This document shows positions 21,402 through 31,473 of a DNA stretch of 64,000 nucleotides, one piece after another. The DNA is from Bacillus sp. UNC41MFS5. Lineage in GTDB: Bacteria; Bacillota; Bacilli; Bacillales_B; DSM-18226. Each line of letters starts with the position of its first letter. The stretch's first letter is position 1. Location of the stretch: contig NZ_JMLP01000005.1 of NCBI RefSeq assembly GCF_000686805.1, forward strand, positions 58,307 through 122,306. The letters run 5' to 3'. The notes beneath the pieces were generated by a model, which was not told the origin of the DNA, made no database searches, and saw nothing but the letters and a program-made list of their open reading frames with translations. Made by a program: the position numbers and the translations under genes.

Positions 21402-21437
21402 AAGAAAAATCCTTCCTTTAGGATTTTTCTTTTTTTG
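21402..21437 (+). terminator. Terminator after the gene at 21054
   Basis: AAGAAAAATCC pairs with GGATTTTTCTT around the loop TTCCTTTA and runs into a T-tract. It separates the hypothetical gene from ytkD. Confidence 0.88.
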
Positions 21438-21476
21438 ATTATAATAAGAGCAACAAATGTTGAGGCGGAATATAGA

Positions 21477-21956
21477 ATGATACATTTTTTAGATGCAAAT
21501 GGGAATAAAGTTGAACTGTCTTTTAGACCAAATTCTTTCCAAGAGAAGGCAAAACATGTGTTAGTCATCTGCCAACATGGAGATGAATGGTTGTTGACGA
21601 ACCATAAACAAAGAGGCCTTGAATTTCCAGGAGGTAAAATGGAATCAAGTGAAACTCTCGAAGAGGCAGCGCGACGAGAGGCCTATGAAGAGACAGGTGC
21701 ACTATTAGCTGAGCTTAAATTTTTAGCTGAGTATAAAATTTATGACCCACCGAAATCTTTTGTGAAATCTGTCTTTTGGGGGAAAGTTAAAAGGGTAGAG
21801 CAAACATCTGATTACTATGAAACCAATGGCCCCGTGCTAGTTCAGGGTGATATATTATCACAGCGCTTTGGAGATACGTACAGCTTTATTATGAAAGATC
21901 AGGTTGTTGAGCAATGTGTGAAAGTTATACAAAAGTTAAAAAGTGAAATGGAATAG
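21477..21956 (+). CDS. ytkD: Nudix hydrolase YtkD
   Basis: A 159-residue Nudix enzyme matching B. subtilis YtkD, described as a nucleoside triphosphate diphosphatase acting on 8-oxo-dGTP and related substrates. The Nudix box is complete: GGKMESSETLEEAARREAYEETGA, with the REAYEE catalytic core. It also keeps the C-terminal TNGPVLV and SFIMKD segments of YtkD. ATG 21477 has GAGGCGG 8 nt upstream; an ATT-rich upstream extension from 21435 overlaps the preceding terminator and is rejected. Confidence 0.9.
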   Translation: MIHFLDANGNKVELSFRPNSFQEKAKHVLVICQHGDEWLLTNHKQRGLEFPGGKMESSETLEEAARREAYEETGALLAELKFLAEYKIYDPPKSFVKSVFWGKVKRVEQTSDYYETNGPVLVQGDILSQRFGDTYSFIMKDQVVEQCVKVIQKLKSEME

Positions 21957-21963
21957 CAGACAT

Positions 21964-22027
21964 TGTCTTGCTCCAGCGCCTAGGGGCTCGGGGTCATAAG
22001 CCCCTGATCAAGGCGCCTCCGCTTTTC
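21964..22027. repeat. Intergenic palindromic repeat between ytkD and ytlD
   Basis: A G+C-rich nested palindrome in an otherwise AT-rich gap. AGCGCCT pairs with AGGCGCCT on the outside, and AGGGGCT pairs with AGCCCCT inside. It starts with CTTGCTCCAGCGCC and ends in CCGCTTTT. I recall similar 'CTCCAGCGCC...AAGGCGCC...CGCTTTT' elements being dispersed between convergent genes in Bacillaceae. Only one copy is in this window, so repeat status is from memory. It may double as a bidirectional terminator. Confidence 0.7.
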
Positions 22028-22035
22028 TATATCTG

Positions 22036-22842
22036 CTATTCCTTGATAAGTTTTTTCTCGAGTAATTCAACGAGTTGGTACATAATGGTGGCAAATACGG
22101 CAATAATCATGAGTGATAAGAAAACGAGGGTAAAATTAAATACTTGGAAGCCATAGATGATCATGTAGCCAAGCCCTCTCGAGGATACAAGGAATTCCCC
22201 AACAATAACGCCGACCCATGATAAGCCGACATTGACCTTTAAGGTAGATATAATCGTCGGAAAACTAGCAGGGAGGATCGCTTCCTTGAAGCATTGCAAA
22301 CGGGTGGCTCCGAAAGTTTGGAGCACTTTTAGATAATTCGGATCCACCTCTTTGAATGAGGTATAAACAACGATAGTGGTAATGATAATGGAGATAATCG
22401 CACCCATGGCAATAATTGATGGATATCCTGGTCCTAGCGCAACAATCAAGATCGGCCCTAATGCGACCTTGGGCATGGCATTTAAGATGACTAGATAAGG
22501 ATCTAGCACCCTTGAAATCATTGGTGACCACCAGAGAATAGCCGCTAATATCGTGCCAAGAAGTGTGCCAAGAATAAATCCTAGGACAGTTTCTGTTAAG
22601 GTCACCCCAATATGGTTGACTAATGTTCCATCGTTAATCTTTTCCAGAAGCAAGTTCCAAATTTTCGATGGAGAACTGAAAAGAAGCGGGTCAATCCACT
22701 GTTTTTGACTAGAAAATTCCCAACTTGCGAAAAAGACGATAAAAATAATCGCTTGATAAAATCTAACCCATCTTTTTTCCACTTTCAACGATTGAATATA
22801 GTTTCTATGGAGGAGTTCCAGCTTATTCTTTTTCTCGCTCAA
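22036..22842 (-). CDS. ytlD: ABC transporter permease YtlD
   Basis: A SsuC/TauC-type inner membrane permease, 268 residues with six hydrophobic helices and the cytoplasmic coupling loop [23 protein letters not shown] (the EAA motif). TTG 22842 is chosen: AAGGAG lies upstream, the frame overlaps the ytlC stop by 20 bp, and the resulting N-terminus ([15 protein letters not shown]) resembles B. subtilis YtlD. A longer reading to 22908 would run deep into ytlC. Substrate is unknown; the family transports nitrate, sulfonates, taurine or pyrimidine precursors. Confidence 0.88.
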   Translation of the reverse strand: MSEKKNKLELLHRNYIQSLKVEKRWVRFYQAIIFIVFFASWEFSSQKQWIDPLLFSSPSKIWNLLLEKINDGTLVNHIGVTLTETVLGFILGTLLGTILAAILWWSPMISRVLDPYLVILNAMPKVALGPILIVALGPGYPSIIAMGAIISIIITTIVVYTSFKEVDPNYLKVLQTFGATRLQCFKEAILPASFPTIISTLKVNVGLSWVGVIVGEFLVSSRGLGYMIIYGFQVFNFTLVFLSLMIIAVFATIMYQLVELLEKKLIKE

Positions 22843-23599
22843 GTGACTCCAACTCCTTCCATATGGTTTGAAAGATACTTGAAAATGCTTCATGATTTCT
22901 GGCTTCAAACGGGGAGATCTTTCTTAGTTCATCTGGCATCGTAAATATTTTATATATCCTTCCGGGACTTGGTGAAAGCAAATAGACCCGGTCACTCATG
23001 GCTATAGCCTCACCAATATCATGTGTCACTAGAATGGCGGTTTTGCCAAATTCATCTAATGTTCGTGAGACTAGGTCCTCCAAGTTCAATTTTGTTTGAT
23101 AGTCGAGAGCTGAAAAGGGCTCATCAAGCATAAGCAGTTTTGGTTCTGTTGCGAGGGTTCGGACAAGCGCTACCCGCTGCCTCATCCCCCCAGATAACTG
23201 TCGTGGCAGTTGTTTTTCCACACCAGTTAATCCGATTTGCTCTAACAGGCCAAGGGCCGTCGATCTTGTTTGGTCATTCAACTGCTTCGATAATTTCAGA
23301 CCTAACAGGATATTCTCTTCAATCGTTTTCCATGGAAACAAATAATCTTGCTGGAGCATGTAACCGATTTGGTTTTTGGCGGTTGTTACAGGCTTATTCT
23401 CTAACAAGACCGTACCTTGTGTTGGTTTAAGCAAACTAGAGATAATGGAAAGCAGAGTCGTCTTACCACAGCCGCTAGGGCCGAGAAGGGAGACAAACTC
23501 TCCCTCCTCAACGGTTAATGAAATATCGGAGAGGGCCGTGGCAGCCGAGGCTTTGGTAAAATAGGTATGATGAATATTTTGAACGGACAAAAAACTCAT
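22823..23599 (-). CDS. ytlC: ABC transporter ATP-binding protein YtlC
   Basis: A 258-residue importer ATPase of the SsuB/TauB type. The Walker [12 protein letters not shown] (about residue 39), Q-loop [11 protein letters not shown], signature [13 protein letters not shown], Walker [13 protein letters not shown] and H-loop LVTHDIGEA are all present. ATG 23599 follows AGGGAGG. It is the middle gene of ytlA-C-D, with 20 bp between ytlA and ytlC and an overlap with ytlD. Confidence 0.93.
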   Translation of the reverse strand: MSFLSVQNIHHTYFTKASAATALSDISLTVEEGEFVSLLGPSGCGKTTLLSIISSLLKPTQGTVLLENKPVTTAKNQIGYMLQQDYLFPWKTIEENILLGLKLSKQLNDQTRSTALGLLEQIGLTGVEKQLPRQLSGGMRQRVALVRTLATEPKLLMLDEPFSALDYQTKLNLEDLVSRTLDEFGKTAILVTHDIGEAIAMSDRVYLLSPSPGRIYKIFTMPDELRKISPFEARNHEAFSSIFQTIWKELESLEREKE

Positions 23600-23619
23600 G
23601 GAGACGGCCTCCCTTTCCT

Positions 23620-24636
23620 TTATTCGTTAATAATTTTTTCAGCTACCTTTGTGTTAACAAGTGTTTGATGGTCTACTTCTTTTGGTAGTTCTCCCGCTTC
23701 ATTCATGATGTTCTGAAGATTATCCCATTCGGCTTGGTCGAGAATTGGATCTGTGGCAAAGGAACCTTGACTTTTATAGCGATCCACAACGGTGGTCATA
23801 ATTGCTAAGTCTGTGTCTGGGAAAAATGATTCGACCGCTTTGGCAATTTCTTCGGCACTATGGGATTCAACCCACTGTTGTGCTTTGTAAATAGCTCTAG
23901 TAAACTTTTCGATCGTTTCTTTATTTTCATTCATATAACTCTCTTTGGACATAAACGTGGTATATGGAACGTGGCCAGATTCTTTCCCGAAGGAGGCGAC
24001 AATATGACCTTTGCCTTCTTTTTCAAAAATACTGGCAGTTGGTTCAAATAATTGAACAAATTCGCCCGTTCCTGAGGCAAAAGCATTGGCAATATTAGCA
24101 AAATCAATGTTCTGAATTAAGTTCAAATCTTTATGCGGATCAATACCATGCTTCTTTAAAACAAACTCGCCAACCATTTGTGGCATGCCGCCTTTACGTT
24201 GACCTAAGAAGGTTTTTCCTTTAAGGAGATCCCATGAGAAATTCTCTATTTTTTCTCTAGAAACGAGGAATGTACCATCTGTCTGAGTTAATTGCGCAAA
24301 ATTAATAACAGGATCGTTTGCGCCTTGCGCATATACATAAATCGAGGTCTCTGATCCAACCAGAGCAACGTCAGCTCCTCCGGAAATTAATGTAGTCATG
24401 GTTTTGTCGCCGCCTGGCGTTGTTGTTAGCGTCACATCTAAACCTTCAGCCTTGAAAAATCCTTTTGCTAGAGCAACATACTGTGGGGCATAGAATATGG
24501 ACCTAGTAACTTCAGCGATACGAACCTTTTCAATTTTCTTCGTTTCATTTTTTGTGGTGCTATTACAAGCGACAAGTGAAAACATGAGTATAGTGATGAG
24601 CAGAAAGGAGAAACTGAATTTTAATGATTTTTTCAT
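23620..24636 (-). CDS. ytlA: ABC transporter substrate-binding lipoprotein YtlA
   Basis: An NMT1/SsuA-like periplasmic-binding-fold protein of 338 residues. The signal peptide ends with the lipobox LVAC (Cys about residue 24). The mature part has the family opening VRIAEVTRSIFYAPQYVALAKGFFKAEGLDV and TTPGGDKTMTTLISGGADVALVG. ATG 24636 has AAGGAGG 8 nt upstream; an earlier in-frame ATG at 24660 lies before that site. No riboswitch is visible in the 100 bp upstream that would reveal the substrate. Confidence 0.9.
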   Translation of the reverse strand: MKKSLKFSFSFLLITILMFSLVACNSTTKNETKKIEKVRIAEVTRSIFYAPQYVALAKGFFKAEGLDVTLTTTPGGDKTMTTLISGGADVALVGSETSIYVYAQGANDPVINFAQLTQTDGTFLVSREKIENFSWDLLKGKTFLGQRKGGMPQMVGEFVLKKHGIDPHKDLNLIQNIDFANIANAFASGTGEFVQLFEPTASIFEKEGKGHIVASFGKESGHVPYTTFMSKESYMNENKETIEKFTRAIYKAQQWVESHSAEEIAKAVESFFPDTDLAIMTTVVDRYKSQGSFATDPILDQAEWDNLQNIMNEAGELPKEVDHQTLVNTKVAEKIINE

Positions 24637-24760
24637 GAAGAAAGCCTCCTTATATTTCATAAAAAATCTGGGCTAATTGCCTAAGATATCGTATGAAGGG
24701 GAGAAAAATGTGTGAATGCCTTATTGTTATAAATTTTACAAAAAGAGGGAAGTTGTGCAG

Positions 24761-25558
24761 ATGAACCAAAGCCTTGAAGGAAAAATCGTTGAGATCATGC
24801 GTTTTCCTTCTCCAAATCCAACTGTTGAATTAAAGGTCATCACCTACCTTTCCAATGGTTTAAGAGTCAAAGGAATGTTGGCGGAACCCATTGGAAAAGG
24901 TGAGTATGATGGATTCCTTTATTTACGCGGAGGCATCAAAAATGTAGGCAAAGTTCGACCAGCAAGGATTGCCCAGTTTGCCGCTGAAGGTTTCATTGTT
25001 TTTGCCCCTTATTATCGTGGCAATCAAGGTGGTGAGGGTAATGAGGATTTTGCCGGGAACGATCGGGAAGATGCGTTTGCGGCCTTTTTGCTGTTAAAAT
25101 CTTTGCCAAGTGTTCTTAACATACATATTTTTGGGTTCTCGCGCGGTGGAGTGATGGCACTTTTGACTGGGATCGAATTCCCTGAAACTGCGTCTGTAGT
25201 CACCTGGGGAGGAGTCAGTGATATGTCCCTTACCTATATGGAGCGGAAAGACTTACGAAGAATGATGAAACGAGTGATTGGCGGGACTCCACAAAAATAT
25301 CCGAAACGTTATCAAGACAGAACCCCTCTATATACCCTAGAGAAACTGGCTGCTCCAGTCCTGATTATCCATGGTGTAAACGATGATAATGTCTCAGTCG
25401 AGCACGCCTATCGATTGGAAAGAAGGCTTAGAGTATTAGATAAGCCGGTAGATTGTTGGTATTTTGATGAGTTTACACATTACTTCCCTCCTGAAGTAAA
25501 TAGAAAAGTGGTTACAGATTTATCAAAGTGGATGAAAAGTCAGCGTAAAAGATGTTAA
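24761..25558 (+). CDS. ytmA: Alpha/beta hydrolase YtmA (prolyl oligopeptidase-like)
   Basis: A soluble serine hydrolase of 265 residues matching YtmA. The nucleophile elbow is FGFSRGG (about residue 128), followed by an Asp in IHGVNDDNVS and a His in DEFTHYFPP. The N-terminal YLSNGLRVKGML and DGFLYLRGG are typical. ATG 24761 is used; an in-frame GTG at 24755 is closer to GAGGG and is an equally possible start. Natural substrate is not known. ytmB follows 37 bp downstream. Confidence 0.9.
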   Translation: MNQSLEGKIVEIMRFPSPNPTVELKVITYLSNGLRVKGMLAEPIGKGEYDGFLYLRGGIKNVGKVRPARIAQFAAEGFIVFAPYYRGNQGGEGNEDFAGNDREDAFAAFLLLKSLPSVLNIHIFGFSRGGVMALLTGIEFPETASVVTWGGVSDMSLTYMERKDLRRMMKRVIGGTPQKYPKRYQDRTPLYTLEKLAAPVLIIHGVNDDNVSVEHAYRLERRLRVLDKPVDCWYFDEFTHYFPPEVNRKVVTDLSKWMKSQRKRC

Positions 25559-25595
25559 TATATAGGTAAAACAAGCAGAGGAGCGGATTAGAGAT

Positions 25596-25838
25596 ATGGG
25601 TATGCCTCTTGAGTTAAATACGATGATTGTGACAAAAGGAAGAGAACTACGAGTAGAGGAAAATGTCTTCACATTAGAAAAAGAAGGGTACAGACTTTAT
25701 CCCATTGAGATTCCGATTGATGTAAGAAAAACAATGGATAGTGATTCAAGTGGTACTGCATTAATAAAAAAAGTCGAGCTGCAGAATAACAGCACGACCA
25801 TCACTTATCAATTAATTTCATTAAATTCAACGAACTAA
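25596..25838 (+). CDS. ytmB: DUF2584 family protein YtmB
   Basis: An 80-residue protein of unknown function conserved in Bacillus. It opens with MGMPLELNTMIVTKGRE and looks like a small beta-rich domain. GAGGAGCGG precedes ATG 25596 at about 10 nt. It ends at a terminator shared with convergent pckA, as in B. subtilis, where ytmA-ytmB lie beside pckA. Confidence 0.88.
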   Translation: MGMPLELNTMIVTKGRELRVEENVFTLEKEGYRLYPIEIPIDVRKTMDSDSSGTALIKKVELQNNSTTITYQLISLNSTN

Positions 25839-25846
25839 TGATATAT

Positions 25847-25879
25847 TAAAAGCCCATATCGAAATGATATGGGCTTTTA
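25847..25879. terminator. Bidirectional terminator between ytmB and pckA
   Basis: AAAAGCCCATATC / GATATGGGCTTTT forms a perfect stem around GAAAT, usable by both converging genes. Confidence 0.92.
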
Positions 25880-25901
25880 GAATATATTGGGCGCTTTTCG
25901 C

Positions 25902-27488
25902 TTATGCAATTGGTCCGCCTTTTTGTTCTATTTCTACTGAGACGTTCGTGAATTTTTTGAAGTTTTCTCGGAACTGTGTGGCTAATTCTACAGCCTTCTT
26001 TTCATAAGCAAACGGATCAGACCATGTTTTACTAGGTTGAAGGACTTCATCTGGTACTCCAGCAATATGAAGAGGAATATTTAAGCCGAAAATTTTATCC
26101 TTGGTTGTTTCTACATGATTTAGTTCCCCTTCAAGCGCCGCCTGGATCATAGCGCGAGTATAGGAAAGTTTCATCCGATTACCGACTCCATATTCACCGC
26201 CGGTCCAGCCTGTATTCACAAGAAATACATTCGCATTGTGCTCAAGAATCTTTTCACCTAACATTTCTGCGTATCGGGTTGCAGGCAGCGGCAAGAATGG
26301 TGCACCAAAGCAGGTAGAGAAGGTAGCTTGTGGTGAGGTTATTCCACGCTCTGTTCCGGCTAGCTTTGAAGTATAACCACTTAAAAAATGATACATTGCT
26401 TGTTCCTTAGTTAGTTTTGAAATAGGAGGCAATACACCAAAAGCGTCAGCAGTCAAGAAAATGATAGTGTTTGGATGACCAGCAATACTTGGTTGAACAA
26501 TATTATCAATCGCATGAATCGGATAAGCGGCACGTGTATTTTCTGTTAATGTGCCATCATCATAATCAGGTATTCTGGATTCCTGATTCAAAGTAACATT
26601 TTCCAATACCGTTCCAAAGCGAATCGCATCAAAAATTTGTGGCTCTTTTTCACGAGAAAGATTAATACATTTTGCATAGCAGCCTCCCTCGATATTAAAG
26701 ACACCAGTGGATGACCAGCCGTGCTCATCATCGCCAATTAATCGACGATTTGGATCCGCTGATAAGGTGGTTTTTCCAGTTCCGGATAAGCCAAAGAATA
26801 ATGCAACATCGCCTTCAAGGCCAACATTTGCAGAACAGTGCATGGAAAAAATATTATTTTCAGGAAGTAGATAGTTCATGACCGAGAAAATAGACTTCTT
26901 CATCTCGCCTGCGTATTCTGTTCCACCGATTAAAACAATTCTTTTCTCAAATGAGATAATAACAAAGGCTTCCGAATTCGTACCATCGATTGCTGGATCG
27001 GCCTTGAAATTAGGGGCAGAAATAACGGTAAAACCATCACCATGATCAAGTAGCTCTTCTTCAGTTGGGCGAATAAATAACTGGTGTACAAATAAATTTT
27101 GCCATGCTAATTCATTTACAACCTGGATAGGTAAACGCGATTTTTTATCGGCACCAGCAAAGCCTTTAAAAACAAAGATCTCATTTTTCTGTTGTAAATA
27201 ATTAATGACCTTTTGATAAAGCTTTGTGAAAACCGGCTCTGAAATTGGTTGATTGGTCGTGCCCCATTCAATTTTATCTTTAGTTGAATCTTCTACAACA
27301 ATGAATTTATCCTGTGGAGACCGGCCAGTATATTTACCAGTAGCGACACTAATTGCTCCCGTTGAAGTTAGTGCCCCTTCATGACGGGTTAAGACTTTTT
27401 CAACTAACTGAGGAACAGATAATTGCACATGAACATGACTTTCATTCAACAATTGATTTAATTCATTAGGAGTATCAACAGAATTCAT
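25902..27488 (-). CDS. pckA: Phosphoenolpyruvate carboxykinase (ATP)
   Basis: Gluconeogenic enzyme converting oxaloacetate and ATP to PEP, ADP and CO2. The 528 residues include the P-loop [12 protein letters not shown] (about 235), the metal-binding DDEHGWS, and TGRSPQDKF at the substrate site. ATG 27488 follows AAGGAAGG. A near-inverted repeat upstream (27523-27544) could be an operator; in B. subtilis this gene is repressed by CcpN, but I do not see a clear CcpN site. The next gene upstream is metK, divergent. Confidence 0.97.
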   Translation of the reverse strand: MNSVDTPNELNQLLNESHVHVQLSVPQLVEKVLTRHEGALTSTGAISVATGKYTGRSPQDKFIVVEDSTKDKIEWGTTNQPISEPVFTKLYQKVINYLQQKNEIFVFKGFAGADKKSRLPIQVVNELAWQNLFVHQLFIRPTEEELLDHGDGFTVISAPNFKADPAIDGTNSEAFVIISFEKRIVLIGGTEYAGEMKKSIFSVMNYLLPENNIFSMHCSANVGLEGDVALFFGLSGTGKTTLSADPNRRLIGDDEHGWSSTGVFNIEGGCYAKCINLSREKEPQIFDAIRFGTVLENVTLNQESRIPDYDDGTLTENTRAAYPIHAIDNIVQPSIAGHPNTIIFLTADAFGVLPPISKLTKEQAMYHFLSGYTSKLAGTERGITSPQATFSTCFGAPFLPLPATRYAEMLGEKILEHNANVFLVNTGWTGGEYGVGNRMKLSYTRAMIQAALEGELNHVETTKDKIFGLNIPLHIAGVPDEVLQPSKTWSDPFAYEKKAVELATQFRENFKKFTNVSVEIEQKGGPIA

Positions 27489-27690
27489 TTAATGAGACCT
27501 TCCTTTATTTAAGTTTTTATGTTGTTATAATACAAAAAGTATAACACATTAGTTGAATTAATGTATCCTATTTATCTGAATTTATATATTTTAAAACTTT
27601 AAATGAAGATATAAAAAATATTTATAAAAGGTTTAATGACTTACACCGTATTTTTCCCATTTGATGAGGAAGATATTTCTAAAAAATACA

Positions 27691-27718
27691 TTGACATTGT
27701 TATCCAGTATGATATTAT
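27691..27718 (+). promoter_or_regulatory. metK promoter
   Basis: A consensus TTGACA (27691-27696), a 16-bp spacer and TATTAT (27713-27718). The expected start at about 27725 lies a few nucleotides before the SAM riboswitch, which supports the assignment. Confidence 0.75.
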
Positions 27719-27737
27719 TCTAAGTTGAACGGATACT

Positions 27738-27922
27738 CTCTTATCCTGAGCTGGTGGAGGGACAGGCCCAATGAAACCCAGCAACCTGCAGTATGAAAAG
27801 ATGAACCACTTTAAAAGGTCCTTTTCAAGTGCGAAGGTGCTAATCTGACGCAAGGCTAATGCCTTGAACGATAAGAGCGAAAGGCCCGAAAACAACCTTT
27901 CCTCTATGGTAAGGTTTTTTGT
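27738..27922 (+). promoter_or_regulatory. SAM-I riboswitch (S-box) with terminator
   Basis: The aptamer runs 27738-27877, closed by CTCTTATC at the start and GATAAGAG at the end. Core S-box sequences are present: GAGCTGGTGGAGGGAC, CCCAATGAAACCCAGCAACC, and AAGGTGCTAAT. It is followed by a terminator stem AACCTT / AAGGTT and a T-run (27894-27922). SAM binding should favour the terminator and shut off metK, the SAM synthetase. Confidence 0.97.
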
Positions 27923-28080
27923 TTTGTATAAGTCCTTTTATGAAATGAGTCTCTAATAAAAATCCTTTGTTTATTACATACTAAGGGAATGAGTACCGTA
28001 TCAAATTCTCGAGGTTTAAGAAGTATACCTGTAACCTTCGAAAAAAAACCTCGTGATCTCATAATATAGGAGGAATTCAG

Positions 28081-29280
28081 ATGTCAAGAAACGCGCGTTT
28101 GTTCACTTCTGAATCAGTTACTGAAGGTCATCCTGATAAAATCTGTGACCAAATTTCTGATTCCATTTTAGATGCTATTTTAGCAAAGGATGCTAATGCT
28201 CGTGTTGCGGCTGAAACTTCAGTAACAACTGGATTAGTGTTAGTTGCAGGGGAAATCACAACATCTACATATGTGGATATTCCAAAAATCGTGCGTGAAA
28301 CGATTAAAGGGATAGGTTATGATCGTGCGAAATATGGCTTTGACTCCGAGACATGTGCCGTTTTAACATCTATTGATGAACAGTCTCCAGACATCGCTAT
28401 GGGTGTTGATCAAGCTTTGGAAGCCCGTGAAGGTCAAATGTCTGATGAACAAATCGAAGCAATTGGAGCAGGGGACCAAGGTTTAATGTTTGGTTTTGCA
28501 TGTAATGAAACGAAAGAGCTTATGCCGCTTCCAATCTCACTTGCACATAAGCTTGCTCGTAAATTAACAGAAGTGCGGAAAGATAATGTTCTTGATTACC
28601 TTCGTCCAGACGGAAAAACCCAAGTAACGGTGGAATATGATGAGAACGATAAACCGGTACGGATTGATACCATTGTTATTTCTACGCAACACAATCCAGA
28701 AGTGACGTTAGAGCAAATTCAACGTAACTTGAAAGAATATGTCATCAACCCTGTCGTACCAAAAGAACTTATCGATGAGAACACAAAGTATTTTATTAAT
28801 CCAACCGGCCGTTTCGTCATTGGTGGACCACAAGGGGATGCAGGCTTAACTGGCCGTAAAATTATTGTTGATACGTATGGCGGATATGCTCGTCATGGCG
28901 GTGGTGCATTCTCAGGTAAGGATCCTACAAAAGTGGACCGTTCCGCTGCATATGCAGCACGTTATGTTGCTAAAAACATCGTCGCTGCAGGGCTTGCTGA
29001 AAAGTGTGAAGTGCAGCTGGCTTATGCGATTGGTGTGGCACGACCTGTTTCGATTGCAGTTGATACGTTTGGTACTGGCAAAGTAAGCGAAGATACATTA
29101 GTCGATCTTGTTAGTGAAAACTTTGACCTTCGCCCAGCTGGAATCATCAACATGTTGGATCTTCGCCGTCCAATTTACAAACAAACTGCAGCCTATGGTC
29201 ACTTTGGCCGTACAGATGTAGACCTACCTTGGGAGCGTACAGACAAAGTAGAGGCATTACGTGCGCAAGCAAATATATAA
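28081..29280 (+). CDS. metK: S-adenosylmethionine synthetase
   Basis: Makes SAM from methionine and ATP. The 399 residues contain [16 protein letters not shown], the [10 protein letters not shown] nucleotide motif and the [19 protein letters not shown] signature. The start ATG 28081 has TAGGAGGAATTC upstream. Expression is governed by the S-box leader. Between the riboswitch terminator and the start lies a further possible hairpin (28010-28053). Its product feeds methylation, SpeD and, through SAM by-products, LuxS in this window. Confidence 0.98.
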   Translation: MSRNARLFTSESVTEGHPDKICDQISDSILDAILAKDANARVAAETSVTTGLVLVAGEITTSTYVDIPKIVRETIKGIGYDRAKYGFDSETCAVLTSIDEQSPDIAMGVDQALEAREGQMSDEQIEAIGAGDQGLMFGFACNETKELMPLPISLAHKLARKLTEVRKDNVLDYLRPDGKTQVTVEYDENDKPVRIDTIVISTQHNPEVTLEQIQRNLKEYVINPVVPKELIDENTKYFINPTGRFVIGGPQGDAGLTGRKIIVDTYGGYARHGGGAFSGKDPTKVDRSAAYAARYVAKNIVAAGLAEKCEVQLAYAIGVARPVSIAVDTFGTGKVSEDTLVDLVSENFDLRPAGIINMLDLRRPIYKQTAAYGHFGRTDVDLPWERTDKVEALRAQANI

Positions 29281-29289
29281 ATAGAAGAG

Positions 29290-29325
29290 GGGAGTTACAT
29301 ACGACATGTAACTCCTGTTTTTATT
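29290..29325 (+). terminator. metK terminator
   Basis: GGAGTTACAT / ATGTAACTCC around ACGAC, followed by TGTTTTTATT. It begins 10 nt after the metK stop. Confidence 0.9.
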
Positions 29326-29526
29326 TGTACGTCTTTTTACCTGTACAATGAATCGATATTTGCATAAAGTGAAATGTTTATGCAGGCCAAAAGAAGTAAA
29401 AAATGTGGATAGTAAATTTACCTATTGTTCACAGTGCATTTTTTCAAAAAAAAGTGGTAGTATTAGAGGGTATGTTTTTTGGATTACATCCTTATAATAG
29501 GATATTTAGAAGAGGTGAGGTACATA

Positions 29527-31431
29527 ATGTGTGGCTTTATAGGTTGTGTACACGATACAACACAAAACTATAGTGAAGTACAAAAACAACAATTTAAAAA
29601 TATGAACGATATTATCACTCATCGTGGACCAGATGATGATGGTTTTTATTATGATGATCATATTCAATTTGGATTCCGACGTTTAAGTATCATTGATATT
29701 GAGAGCGGTCATCAACCGTTAACCTATGAAAATGAACGCTACTGGATTATCTTTAACGGTGAAGTTTATAACTATGTTGAGCTGCGTGAAGAACTATTAG
29801 CTGAAGGATTAACGTTTGCAACAAGTTCTGATACGGAGGTTATTATTGCCCTTTACAGTCATTTAAAGGAAAAAGCCGTTGAAAAACTGCGTGGAATGTT
29901 CTCTTTCGTTATCTGGGATAAACAAGAGCAAAGCCTTTATGGGGCACGCGATCCTTTTGGAATTAAACCGTTCTTTTATTTTGAAGATGGGGACAGAACG
30001 TTTTTTGCTTCAGAGAAAAAGAGTATTTTGTTAGGCCTTGAAAATGATGTGCTCAATTATGATTCCTTGCAGCATTATTTAACCTATCAATTTGTTCCGG
30101 AGCCAACCACTTTGTCTGATGGAATTAAGAAATTAGAACCAGGTCATTATTTTACCAAAAAAATTGGCTCTCCAATGGAAATCAAAAGATATTGGAAAGC
30201 ACATTTTAAACCTGTTCAAAAATCAGAGCCTGATTTTATAAAAGAAATTAAAGATGTCCTCTTTGATTCAGTCAAAATGCATATGCGCAGTGATGTTCCA
30301 GTTGGTTCGTTCCTATCAGGCGGAATAGATTCTTCGATCATTGCATCGATTGCCAAAGAATATCATCCTGCCATTAAAACCTTCTCGGTTGGCTTTGAGC
30401 ATAATGGCTTCAGTGAAATTGATGTCGCCAAAGAGACCGCAGAAAAGCTTGGTGTTGAAAATATCAGTTATGTGATTTCCCCGCAGGAATACATGAATGA
30501 AATTCCAAAAATCATGTGGCATATGGATGACCCGCTAGCAGACCCAGCCTGCGTACCTCTTTATTTTGTTGCTCGTGAGGCAAGAAAGCACGTAACCGTT
30601 GTTCTGTCTGGTGAAGGTGCAGATGAATTATTTGGCGGCTATAATATTTATCGTGAACCTCAGTCATTAGAGGTATTTAATAAAATCCCAAGAGCAGGAA
30701 AAGTGCTTTTAAAAGGGATTGCGGGTATGATGCCTGAAGGAATGAGAGGAAAAAGCTTTATCGAACGTGGTGTAACGCCGATGGAAGAACGCTATATCGG
30801 TAATGCAAAAATGTTTATGGAAGAAGAGAAACGCGAACTATTAAATGTCTATCGTGAAGGATTAGATTATAAGGATATTACGAAGCCTCTTTACGCGGAA
30901 TCGCGAGGCTACGATCCGGTTGATCGAATGCAGTATATTGATATTCATACTTGGATGCGCGGTGATATTTTACTGAAGGCCGATAAGATGACCATGGCTC
31001 ATTCATTAGAACTTCGTGTTCCATTCCTTGATAAAGCTGTCTTCGAAGTGGCATCCAAAATTCCAACTAGCCTGAAAACAGCTCATGGGACAACGAAGTA
31101 TATCTTGCGTAAAGCAGCAGAAGGCGTCGTGCCTGCCCATGTCCTTGACCGAAAGAAACTAGGTTTCCCTGTTCCAATCCGTCACTGGTTGAAGGATGAA
31201 ATGAACGATTGGGCCAAAACAATTATCCGTGAAAGCAATACAGATCATTTGATTAATAAATCCTATGTTCTTCAGTTGCTTGAAGATCACTGCCAAGGCA
31301 AGGCAGATAACAGCAGAAAAATCTGGACTGTACTAATGTTTATGGTATGGCATCAAGTGTATGTGGAAGATGTCTATTCCTTTCAGAGAGATTATGCATT
31401 AGAAAAAGCATTGCAAACATCGAAAAATTAA
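29527..31431 (+). CDS. asnB: Asparagine synthetase (glutamine-hydrolysing)
   Basis: A class II amidotransferase of 634 residues forming asparagine from aspartate, glutamine and ATP. The start ATG 29527 is fixed by the required N-terminal Cys2 nucleophile (MCGFIGCV) and by GAGGTGAGG upstream; a longer frame from 29479 would bury that Cys. The synthetase domain has the PP-loop SFLSGGIDSSI and LSGEGADELFGGY. It matches the main vegetative AsnB of B. subtilis, which also neighbours metK. Confidence 0.96.
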   Translation: MCGFIGCVHDTTQNYSEVQKQQFKNMNDIITHRGPDDDGFYYDDHIQFGFRRLSIIDIESGHQPLTYENERYWIIFNGEVYNYVELREELLAEGLTFATSSDTEVIIALYSHLKEKAVEKLRGMFSFVIWDKQEQSLYGARDPFGIKPFFYFEDGDRTFFASEKKSILLGLENDVLNYDSLQHYLTYQFVPEPTTLSDGIKKLEPGHYFTKKIGSPMEIKRYWKAHFKPVQKSEPDFIKEIKDVLFDSVKMHMRSDVPVGSFLSGGIDSSIIASIAKEYHPAIKTFSVGFEHNGFSEIDVAKETAEKLGVENISYVISPQEYMNEIPKIMWHMDDPLADPACVPLYFVAREARKHVTVVLSGEGADELFGGYNIYREPQSLEVFNKIPRAGKVLLKGIAGMMPEGMRGKSFIERGVTPMEERYIGNAKMFMEEEKRELLNVYREGLDYKDITKPLYAESRGYDPVDRMQYIDIHTWMRGDILLKADKMTMAHSLELRVPFLDKAVFEVASKIPTSLKTAHGTTKYILRKAAEGVVPAHVLDRKKLGFPVPIRHWLKDEMNDWAKTIIRESNTDHLINKSYVLQLLEDHCQGKADNSRKIWTVLMFMVWHQVYVEDVYSFQRDYALEKALQTSKN

Positions 31432-31432
31432 A

Positions 31433-31470
31433 AATAAAGCACCCAAATTTCTTGGGTGCTTTATTTTTTG
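31433..31470. terminator. Bidirectional terminator between asnB and ytoA
   Basis: AATAAAGCACCCAA / TTGGGTGCTTTATT with flanking A and T runs serves both converging genes. Confidence 0.92.
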
Positions 31471-31473
31471 AGT

